From JAUSIF01 sp040901465 (GTDB taxonomy: Bacteria; Pseudomonadota; Alphaproteobacteria; Rhizobiales; Xanthobacteraceae), in the NCBI GenBank assembly GCA_040901465.1, contig JBBDYN010000002.1, forward strand, positions 153,539-217,538: DNA of 64,000 nt, read 5' to 3'. Positions 57,768 to 64,000 of this stretch are shown in pieces; position 1 is the first letter of the stretch; every line of letters begins with the position of its first letter. The notes under the pieces are model-generated. The model saw only the letters and a program-made list of their open reading frames with translations, was not told the DNA's origin and did not search any database. A program made the position numbers and the translations under genes.

Positions 57768-58715
57768 ATGAGACCAATCAAATGGCTAGCCTACGCGGCG
57801 GCGATTGCGTTCTCCGCCGCTCCGGCACTCGCGCAGGACAAGGTCGCGCTCACGATCGGCCAGCGCGGCTTCTGGGATACCGCCGTCGCCCATCTCGGCA
57901 TCGAGGCCGGCATCTTCAAGAAGCACAATCTCGAGCTCGACATTACCTACACCGCCGGCAGCGGCGAGACCTTGCAACCGGTCGTCGCCGGTCGGGTCGA
58001 TATCGGCATTGCGGCCGGCACCCTCGGCACTATGTCGCAATTTCTCCGCGGCGCCCCCGTGCGCATCATCGGCGCCGAAGCGACCGGCGCCGCCGATTAC
58101 TGGTACGTCAAGGCGAGTTCGCCGATCAAATCGCTCAAGGATACCGACGGCAAGACGCTCGGTTTCTCGACGGTCGGTTCCTCCACCAATTCGATCGTGC
58201 TCGCCTTCATCAAGGAGTTCAATCTGAAGGCGAAGCCGCTGTCGACCGGAAATCCCGCCGCCACGCTCACCGCGGTCATGACCGATCAGGTCGATGTCGG
58301 CTGGGCCGCGCCCCCGCTCGGCCTTCAGCAGATCGAAGAGGGTCAGATCCGCGTGATCGCGCGTGCGACCGACGCCACGATCGTGCGCGGACAGACCATC
58401 CGCGTAATTGCGGCCAACGCGCAGTCGCTGGAGAAACGCAAGCCGGTCATCGAGCGATTCATGCGCGCCTATCGAGAGGCGATCGACTACATGTATTCGG
58501 ACAATCCGAAGGTGTTCTCCGACTACGCCAAGTTCGCCAACATTTCAGAGGCGCGCGCCAAGCGCGTGCGCGAGGAATTTTTCCCGAAGGCACTGATGCA
58601 GACGACCGAGATCAAGGGGCTCGATACGCTGATGGCCGAAGGCGTAGGCTTCAAGCAAATTCCCGCGCCGCTCACCAAGGAACAGCTCTCCGAACTGCTC
58701 CAGATTCCGAAGTGA
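57768..58715 (+). CDS. NMT1/SsuA-like ABC transporter substrate-binding protein
   Basis: 315 residues, receptor for the ABC system just upstream. Signal peptide MRPIKWLAYAAAIAFSAAPALAQ, then VALTIGQRGFWDTAVAHLGI, AGIFKKHNLELDITYTAGSG, ETLQPVVAGRVDIGIAAGT and MTDQVDVGWAAPPLGLQ. AGGGAGGTACAAG precedes the ATG. Paralogue of the orphan receptor at 49095. The ligand could be a sulfonate, nitrile-type or carboxylate compound processed by the TPP enzyme; this is inference only. Confidence 0.92.
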   Translation: MRPIKWLAYAAAIAFSAAPALAQDKVALTIGQRGFWDTAVAHLGIEAGIFKKHNLELDITYTAGSGETLQPVVAGRVDIGIAAGTLGTMSQFLRGAPVRIIGAEATGAADYWYVKASSPIKSLKDTDGKTLGFSTVGSSTNSIVLAFIKEFNLKAKPLSTGNPAATLTAVMTDQVDVGWAAPPLGLQQIEEGQIRVIARATDATIVRGQTIRVIAANAQSLEKRKPVIERFMRAYREAIDYMYSDNPKVFSDYAKFANISEARAKRVREEFFPKALMQTTEIKGLDTLMAEGVGFKQIPAPLTKEQLSELLQIPK

Positions 58716-58732
58716 GGCGATGACAACTGGCG

Positions 58733-58760
58733 CATCCCCGCGCATGGTCGCGCGGGGATG
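58733..58760 (+). terminator. Hairpin after ABC operon
   Basis: CATCCCCGCGC-ATGGTC-GCGCGGGGATG, 11 perfect pairs, starting 18 bases after the stop. No U-run follows, so it may be a transcript-protecting or weak termination hairpin. The rest of the 353 bases to tctC holds nothing else that I recognise. Confidence 0.55.
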
Positions 58761-59068
58761 TGCGCGCCGCCCTTGTTGATCGCGGCGACGGGGCTGCAGC
58801 CCGCAAGCGCGAGATGCGCTTGCGGCTAAATTTGTCGTGCCCGCTCGCAATATTCGGAGGCATTCGCACCGCGAACTACCTGCCTCGGCGTTTTTTAATG
58901 ATCGCGCCGCGTCGTTTTGATTGGCATCCGTCCCACAACTTGGTATTCCTAATAATAGCTTAAAGTCCAATCGCGGAACGCCACGGGGACTTGGCATAAG
59001 CCTTTCTCCGCCAACGCGAAGAACCGGTCGAACCGGCACCTAATAGCGAACTGTCAGGGAGGAACATA

Positions 59069-60070
59069 ATGACTCGCCCACTCAATATTTTTGCCTTTGG
59101 TCTCGCTGCCGCGCTCCTTTGCGCGCCGGCGCTGCCGACCCAAGCGGCTTGGGAACCGAACCGTCCGGTTGAATTCATCATTCCCGCCGGCACCGGCGGC
59201 GGGGCCGACATCATGGCCCGCACCGTTCAGGGCATCGTCGCCAAGCACAATTTGATGAAGCAGCCGATGGTCGTAATCAACAAGGCCGGCGGCGCCGGCG
59301 GCGAAGGCTTCCTCGACGTCAAGGCTTCGGCCGGAAACCCGCACAAGATCATCATCACGCTGTCGAACCTGTTCACCACGCCGCTGGCCACCGGCATTCC
59401 GTTCAACTGGAAGGATCTGACGCCGGTCGCCATGCTCGCGCTCGACGAGTTCGTGCTCTGGGTCAACGCCGACAAGCCCTACAAATCCGTCAAGGACTTC
59501 GTCGACGCCGCCAAGGCCGCGAACGGCCAGTTCAAGATGGCCGGCACCGGCGCGAAGCAGGAAGACCAGATCATCACCGAAGCGATCCAGAAGAGCAGCG
59601 GCGCCAAGTTCATCTACATTCCGGAGAAGGGCGGCGGCGCGGTGGCGGTGCAGCTCGTCGGCGGCCACGTCGACTCCTCGGTGAATAATCCGAACGAGGC
59701 GGTGTCCCACTGGCGCGGCGGCAAGCTGCGTCCGCTCTGCGTGTTCGACGGCAAGCCGCTCGCCTACAATGAGAAGATTGCCGGTGACCTGGCTTGGAGT
59801 TCGATTCCGACCTGCAAGTCGCAGGGACTCAACATGGAGTACCTGATGCTGCGCGGCATCTTCATGTCGCCCGGCGCCACCAAGGACCAGGTCGATTATT
59901 ACATCGAGCTCTTCAAGAAGGTTCGTGCGACGCCCGAGTGGGCGGATCTGATGAAGAACGGCGCCTTCAATCAGAGCTTCATGACCGGCTCCGCCTACGT
60001 GAAGTGGGTCGAAGCCGCGGAGAAGGAGCACGTCGAGCTGATGAAGGCTGCGGGCTTCCTCGCCAAGTGA
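59069..60070 (+). CDS. tctC: Tripartite tricarboxylate transporter binding protein TctC (Bug family)
   Basis: 333-residue periplasmic receptor. Signal peptide MTRPLNIFAFGLAAALLCAP ... TQAA, then the Bug-family start WEPNRPVEFIIPAGTGGGAD, NKAGGAGGEGFLDVKASAG, FIYIPEKGGGAVAVQLVGGH and TPEWADLMKNGAF. AGGGAGGAACATA precedes the ATG. First gene of tctCBA. Family members bind citrate, other carboxylates, or aromatics such as terephthalate; ligand cannot be decided here. Confidence 0.93.
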   Translation: MTRPLNIFAFGLAAALLCAPALPTQAAWEPNRPVEFIIPAGTGGGADIMARTVQGIVAKHNLMKQPMVVINKAGGAGGEGFLDVKASAGNPHKIIITLSNLFTTPLATGIPFNWKDLTPVAMLALDEFVLWVNADKPYKSVKDFVDAAKAANGQFKMAGTGAKQEDQIITEAIQKSSGAKFIYIPEKGGGAVAVQLVGGHVDSSVNNPNEAVSHWRGGKLRPLCVFDGKPLAYNEKIAGDLAWSSIPTCKSQGLNMEYLMLRGIFMSPGATKDQVDYYIELFKKVRATPEWADLMKNGAFNQSFMTGSAYVKWVEAAEKEHVELMKAAGFLAK

Positions 60071-60088
60071 GGTCTTTCAAACTGATGG

Positions 60089-60115
60089 CCGCCGGCGGGT
60101 TCAATCCGCCGGCGG
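60089..60115 (+). terminator. Hairpin between tctC and tctB
   Basis: CCGCCGGCGG-GTTCAAT-CCGCCGGCGG, ten perfect pairs, 18 bases after the tctC stop. Followed by TGCGTTCTGTTGG, not a true U-run. Its place between receptor and membrane genes fits a partial terminator or 3'-stabilising hairpin that keeps the receptor in excess. Confidence 0.6.
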
Positions 60116-60141
60116 TGCGTTCTGTTGGCTGAGATTGGGGA

Positions 60142-60648
60142 ATGACTGAAAAATCGCAAGGCGCGACAGCGCCCGGACCGACGCACCGGTCCGTCGAAAT
60201 CGGCGTCGCGGTGGCGATGATCCTGTTTTCCCTGATCGTGATCGGCGGCAGCATCCAGGTCGGCGTCGGCTGGGCATTCGACGGCCCGCGAGCCGGATTT
60301 TTTCCGTTCTACATCGGGCTCATGATCCTGGCCGCGAGCAACATCAATTTGTATCAGGCCGTGTCGGCGGGCGCGCAGGTCAGGCTGTTCGCCGAATGGG
60401 GCCAGCTGGGTCAGGTGCTTCGGGTCGTGATCCCCGGGGGGATCTACGTCGCGCTCGTGTCGTGGGTCGGAATGTACCTCGCGTCTGGCCTGCTGATCGG
60501 CGTGTTCATGAAATGGATCGGCCGCTACGGCTGGAGCATTGTCGTCCCGATCGCCGTCGGGGTCCCGGTCGTGACGTTCATCGTGTTCGAGAAATGGTTT
60601 CTCGTGCCTCTGCCGAAGGGGCCGATCGAGGAACTGCTGGGGTTCTGA
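60142..60648 (+). CDS. tctB: Tripartite tricarboxylate transporter small permease TctB
   Basis: 168 residues with four hydrophobic segments (VAVAMILFSLIVIGGSIQV; AGFFPFYIGLMILAASNINL; GGIYVALVSWVGMYLASGLL; IVVPIAVGVPVVTFIVF). The GPRAGFFPFYIGL motif (family: GPGxxPxxxG) is present. Short and poorly conserved as usual; placed between tctC and tctA. Confidence 0.9.
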   Translation: MTEKSQGATAPGPTHRSVEIGVAVAMILFSLIVIGGSIQVGVGWAFDGPRAGFFPFYIGLMILAASNINLYQAVSAGAQVRLFAEWGQLGQVLRVVIPGGIYVALVSWVGMYLASGLLIGVFMKWIGRYGWSIVVPIAVGVPVVTFIVFEKWFLVPLPKGPIEELLGF

Positions 60649-60702
60649 GAAATCGGGGCAGATGTCCGCGCAGCGGGCTCGCGGACGGGGAAAACGCGGG
60701 AA

Positions 60703-62205
60703 ATGGAAGAAATCGGAAACCTGTTCCAAGGCTTCGCCACGGTGGTGCAGCCCTTCAACATCCTGGTGATGGTCGTCGGCATCGTGCTCGGTGTCATCAT
60801 CGGAGTATTGCCGGGTCTCGGCGGCGCCAACGGCGTCGCGATCCTGCTGCCATTGACATTCTCGATGTCGCCGACTTCGGCGATCATCATGCTGTCCTGC
60901 ATCTACTGGGGCGCGCTGTTCGGCGGCGCGATCACCTCGATACTCTTCAACATACCGGGCGAGCCCTGGTCAGTCGCGACCACGTTCGACGGCCACCCGA
61001 TGGCGCAGCAGGGCCGGGCCGGCGAGGCCCTGACCGCCGCGTTCACTTCGTCGTTCGTGGGCGCGCTGTTTGCCGTCATCATGATCACGCTGGTGGCGCC
61101 GTTGGTCGCCGCGTTCGCGCTGCGCTTCGGGCCGGCGGAGAAATTCGGCGTCTATTTCCTCGCCTTCTGCAGCTTCATCGGCATGAGCAAGGAGCCGCCG
61201 TTCAAGACAGTCGCGGCAATGATGATCGGCTTCGCGCTCGCCTCGGTCGGCCTCGACGGCATGACCGGCCAGTTGCGCCTCACATTCGGATTTACGACTC
61301 TGCTCACCGGTTTCAATTTCCTCATCGCGGTCATCGGGCTTTTCGGCATCGGCGAAATCCTGCTGACGATGGAGGAAGGCCTGCACTTCAAGGGCCGCTC
61401 CGCCGTGATCAATCCGCGGGTAGTGTTCCAGACCTGGAAGGAGCTGCCGCGCTACTGGATAACGTCGCTGCGCTCGTGCGTGATCGGCTGCTGGATGGGC
61501 GTCACGCCGGCGGGCGCGACGCCAGCATCCTTCATGAGCTACGGCATCGCCAAGCGGATATCGAAGAAGGGCAACAATTTCGGCAACGGAGAGATCGAGG
61601 GGGTGGTTGCGCCCGAGACTGCGGCGCACGCCGCCGGCACCTCGGCGTTGCTGCCGATGCTTGCGCTTGGAGTGCCGGGCTCGCCGACAGCGGCGGTCCT
61701 TCTCGGTGGCTTGCTGATTTGGGGCCTTCAACCCGGTCCGATGCTGTTCGTCGAGCACAAGGAATTCGTCTGGGGCCTGATCGCCTCGATGTATCTCGGC
61801 AATATCGTTGGTTTGATCATCGTGCTGACCTGCGTGCCGTTGCTCGCCGCGATCCTGCGCATTCCGTTCCCGATTATCGCGCCGATCATTCTGGTGTTGT
61901 GCGCCATCGGTGCGTATAGCGTGAACAACTCGACCTTCGATGTCATGCTAATGATGGTGTTCGGAGTGCTCGGGTACGTCCTCAAGAAATGCAACTACCC
62001 GCTGGCGCCGCTGGTTCTCGCGATCGTGCTCGGCGACAAGGCCGAAGAGTCGTTCCGCCAGTCGCTGCTCGCCTCGCAAGGCAGCCTCTCGATCTTCTGG
62101 TCGAACTGGCTTGTGGGCACGATCATGGCGCTCGGTCTGATCGCCCTGTTCTGGCCCTTAATTCAGGAGGCTTGGACGCGGGTGCGCGCCACGGCCACTG
62201 CCTGA
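60703..62205 (+). CDS. tctA: Tripartite tricarboxylate transporter large permease TctA
   Basis: 500 residues, about twelve helices. Conserved glycine-rich motifs GVLPGLGGANGVAILLPLTF near residue 30, the GALFGGAITSILFNIPGEP segment and a second half with AAHAAGTSALLPMLALGVPG followed by SPTAAVLLGGLLIWGLQPGP. Transport is expected to be ion-driven. Last transporter gene; GntR regulator gene follows after 93 bases. Confidence 0.95.
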   Translation: MEEIGNLFQGFATVVQPFNILVMVVGIVLGVIIGVLPGLGGANGVAILLPLTFSMSPTSAIIMLSCIYWGALFGGAITSILFNIPGEPWSVATTFDGHPMAQQGRAGEALTAAFTSSFVGALFAVIMITLVAPLVAAFALRFGPAEKFGVYFLAFCSFIGMSKEPPFKTVAAMMIGFALASVGLDGMTGQLRLTFGFTTLLTGFNFLIAVIGLFGIGEILLTMEEGLHFKGRSAVINPRVVFQTWKELPRYWITSLRSCVIGCWMGVTPAGATPASFMSYGIAKRISKKGNNFGNGEIEGVVAPETAAHAAGTSALLPMLALGVPGSPTAAVLLGGLLIWGLQPGPMLFVEHKEFVWGLIASMYLGNIVGLIIVLTCVPLLAAILRIPFPIIAPIILVLCAIGAYSVNNSTFDVMLMMVFGVLGYVLKKCNYPLAPLVLAIVLGDKAEESFRQSLLASQGSLSIFWSNWLVGTIMALGLIALFWPLIQEAWTRVRATATA

Positions 62206-62298
62206 TCGGAAACCTGCGAATTGAAGCCATCGGGCCGTAAGGCTATAAGGAATTATGTATGCCAGTCCGGTTTTGGGCTGTCATGAGTTGAAAAAAAT

Positions 62299-63021
62299 AT
62301 GAGCACCACGCCGCTACGTAGCCGCGAGCCAGCCGCGCCGATGCGTATTGCGCTCGCACCGCTCGACGATACGTCGACCTTCAAGGACCGCGCTTATGTG
62401 TCTTTGCGGGACGTGATCGTGTCGTTGAATGTCTATGACCAGCCCGGCGAGGTCCGCCTGGACGAGCGTCGTCTGGCGCAGGATCTCGGCGTTTCGCGCA
62501 CGCCCGTGCGCGAGGCCATGGCCCAGCTTGAGCGCGAAGGCTTCGTGCGCTCGGTACCGCGCCGCGGCATCTACGTGGTGCGCAAGACCAAGGTCGAAGT
62601 GCTCGAGATGATCACCGCTTGGGCCGCGCTCGAAAGCATGGCCGCGCGCCTCATCACCACGATCAGCTCCGACGAGGAGATCGGGCAACTCCGTAAGATG
62701 TTCGCGAAGTTCGAGAACGGCACACTGCACGCCAAGCTCGACGAATATTCCGAGGTCAATATCGAGTTCCACCAGACAATCATCCGCATGAGCCGGAACA
62801 GCGTGCTCATCGACCTCGCGGAGAACCTATTCACCCACATGCGCATGATCCGGAGGAAGACGATCGGCGAGCAGGACCGCGTCGATCGCTCGATCCGCGA
62901 TCACTTGAACATCATCGAAGCGCTGGAGGCGCGCGAGACCGAGCGCGCCGAGGAACTCGTGCGCAATCACGCACTCGGCCTCGCCGAGCACGTGCGGCGC
63001 TACGCCGACTACCTGGATTGA
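62299..63021 (+). CDS. GntR-family transcriptional regulator (FadR/FCD subfamily)
   Basis: 240 residues. Winged helix-turn-helix at residues 30-95 (DERRLAQDLGVSRTPVREAM, LEREGFVRSVPRRGIYVV) and a helical FCD ligand-binding domain with possible metal ligands in NIEFHQTIIRMS and RDHLNIIEALEARE (Asp/His) and VRNHALGL. Ligands of this subfamily are usually small carboxylates. It is 93 bases after tctA and 27 bases before oxalyl-CoA decarboxylase, which it likely controls. Confidence 0.92.
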   Translation: MSTTPLRSREPAAPMRIALAPLDDTSTFKDRAYVSLRDVIVSLNVYDQPGEVRLDERRLAQDLGVSRTPVREAMAQLEREGFVRSVPRRGIYVVRKTKVEVLEMITAWAALESMAARLITTISSDEEIGQLRKMFAKFENGTLHAKLDEYSEVNIEFHQTIIRMSRNSVLIDLAENLFTHMRMIRRKTIGEQDRVDRSIRDHLNIIEALEARETERAEELVRNHALGLAEHVRRYADYLD

Positions 63022-63048
63022 ATTCAGGATTTGGAGCGGAGAATTCCC

Positions 63049-64000
63049 ATGTCAGATGCGGCTGTGAAGGCTAAGCCGGAGACGACCACGGCGGAAGCGC
63101 AGCAGGAGCTGACGGACGGCTTCCACCTCGTCATCGATGCGCTGAAGCTCAACGGCATCAACACGATCTACGGCGTGCCGGGCATTCCGATCACGGACTT
63201 CGGCCGTTTCGCACAGGCCCAAGGCATCCGCGTCATCTCGTTCCGCCACGAACAGCATGCGGGCAACGCCGCGGCCATCGCCGGCTTCCTGACGAAGAAG
63301 CCCGGCATCTGCCTCACGGTGTCGGCTCCCGGCTTTCTCAACGGTCTGACCGCACTGGCCAATGCCACGACCAACTGCTTCCCGATGATCCTGATCTCCG
63401 GCTCGTCCGAGCGTGAGATCGTCGACCTGCAGCAGGGCGATTACGAAGAGATGGACCAGCTCGCCATCGCGAAGCCCCTCTGCAAGGCGGCATTTCGCGT
63501 GCTTCACGCCGCAGACATCGGCATCGGGGTCGCGCGCGCGATCCGCGCGGCCGTCTCGGGGCGTCCAGGTGGCGTCTATCTCGATCTTCCGGCCAAACTT
63601 TTCTCTCAAGTCATGAACGCCGACGCTGGGCAGAAGTCGCTCGTCAAAGTCACCGACGCAGCACCGGCCCAGATTCCCGCGCCATTTGCCGTCAAGCGTG
63701 CGCTCGATGTCCTGAAGAGTGCCAAGCGTCCGCTGATCATCCTCGGCAAAGGCGCCGCCTACGCCCAGGCCGATGAGGCGATCCGCGCGCTCGTCGAAAA
63801 GAGCGGCATTCCGTTCTTGCCGATGAGCATGGCGAAGGGTCTTCTGCCCGACACGCATCCGCAGTGCGCGGGCGCTGCACGCTCGACGGTCCTGAAAGAC
63901 TCCGATGTTGTCATGCTGATTGGTGCACGCCTCAACTGGTTGCTATCGCACGGCAAGGGCAAGGCCTGGGGTGAGCCCGGATCGAAGAAGTTCATCCAGA
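63049..64000 (+). CDS. oxc: Oxalyl-CoA decarboxylase, N-terminal part (3' end outside window)
   Basis: First 317 codons of a ThDP-dependent decarboxylase that turns oxalyl-CoA into formyl-CoA and CO2. After an Ala/Lys-rich lead come LTDGFHLVIDALKLNGINTI, YGVPGIPITDFGRF, FRHEQHAGNAAAIAGF (the activating Glu in RHEQHAG), CLTVSAPGFLNGLTALANAT, then ISGSSEREIVDLQQGDYEEM and GKGAAYAQADEAIRALVEKS, which match the characterised Oxalobacter enzyme closely. The frame is open to the last base with no stop, so the gene is cut by the window edge. GGAG lies upstream of ATG 63049. Confidence 0.96.
   Translation, partial: MSDAAVKAKPETTTAEAQQELTDGFHLVIDALKLNGINTIYGVPGIPITDFGRFAQAQGIRVISFRHEQHAGNAAAIAGFLTKKPGICLTVSAPGFLNGLTALANATTNCFPMILISGSSEREIVDLQQGDYEEMDQLAIAKPLCKAAFRVLHAADIGIGVARAIRAAVSGRPGGVYLDLPAKLFSQVMNADAGQKSLVKVTDAAPAQIPAPFAVKRALDVLKSAKRPLIILGKGAAYAQADEAIRALVEKSGIPFLPMSMAKGLLPDTHPQCAGAARSTVLKDSDVVMLIGARLNWLLSHGKGKAWGEPGSKKFIQ

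Noticed and set aside
60089..60115. T-arm-like sequence GGCGGGTTCAATCCGCC suggesting a tRNA
   Set aside because: No acceptor, D or anticodon arm fits around it; it is better explained as a plain hairpin between tctC and tctB.

Overview
The window looks like a scaffold from an alphaproteobacterium of the order Hyphomicrobiales (Rhizobiales), in the Bradyrhizobium/Xanthobacteraceae neighbourhood. This is inferred from high G+C, dense polycistronic layout, many carboxylate and branched-chain-type transporters, a cpa/tad pilus locus of alphaproteobacterial gene order, and the dispersed palindromic repeats typical of that group. A run of ten Ns at 24828-24837 shows it is an assembled scaffold. No rRNA, tRNA or CRISPR array was seen.

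Layout. 1-4.8 kb: the 3' end of ahcY, a MetF-like gene and a TAXI-type TRAP transporter (fused permease plus binding protein), closed by a strong terminator. 4.8-9.8 kb (minus): livFGMH-type ABC genes without a binding protein, preceded by a beta-hydroxyacid dehydrogenase and a carboxymuconolactone-decarboxylase-family gene. 10-18.3 kb (plus): cpaBCDEF-tadBC-tadD, a Flp pilus export machine without a pilin or prepilin peptidase in view. 18.3-22.9 kb: a divergent pair, a serine-glyoxylate-type aminotransferase and a large FAD/Fe-S dehydrogenase that carries a palindromic repeat inside its reading frame, followed by a gene remnant. 22.9-26.5 kb: a dctPQM TRAP operon and a GlcG-like gene. 26.6-33.3 kb: a MetE-like gene and a homoprotocatechuate meta-cleavage cluster (hpaD, hpaE, hpaF on minus; a DapA-type aldolase and an FAH-family gene on plus) with the decayed C-terminal end of a MarR regulator. 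33.3-35.4 kb: an ATP-grasp ligase and zinc metallopeptidase pair of unknown substrate.

35.4-48.7 kb is an accessory-looking stretch: small hypothetical genes, an IS110-family (IS1111-like) element with a frameshifted transposase, most of the palindromic repeats, bicupin and cupin genes, dgkA next to a sulfatase-fold phosphotransferase, a GST, a HtrA-like protein lacking catalytic residues, adenine deaminase and a 3-hydroxyisobutyrate-dehydrogenase-type gene. 49-58.7 kb holds an orphan NMT1/SsuA-like binding protein, an M24-fold enzyme, a second MetE-like gene, and an operon joining a TPP-dependent enzyme to a complete SsuABC-like transporter. 59-64 kb holds a tripartite tricarboxylate transporter (tctCBA), a GntR regulator and the start of oxalyl-CoA decarboxylase, which runs off the end.

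Taken together the region is a scavenging and catabolic island: five uptake systems of four classes sit beside enzymes for aromatic acids, oxalate/glyoxylate-level C2 compounds, hydroxyacids and purines. The less ordinary points are the in-frame repeat, the two decayed genes, the IS1111-like element with a possible guide RNA, the ligase/peptidase pair and the pseudo-protease.
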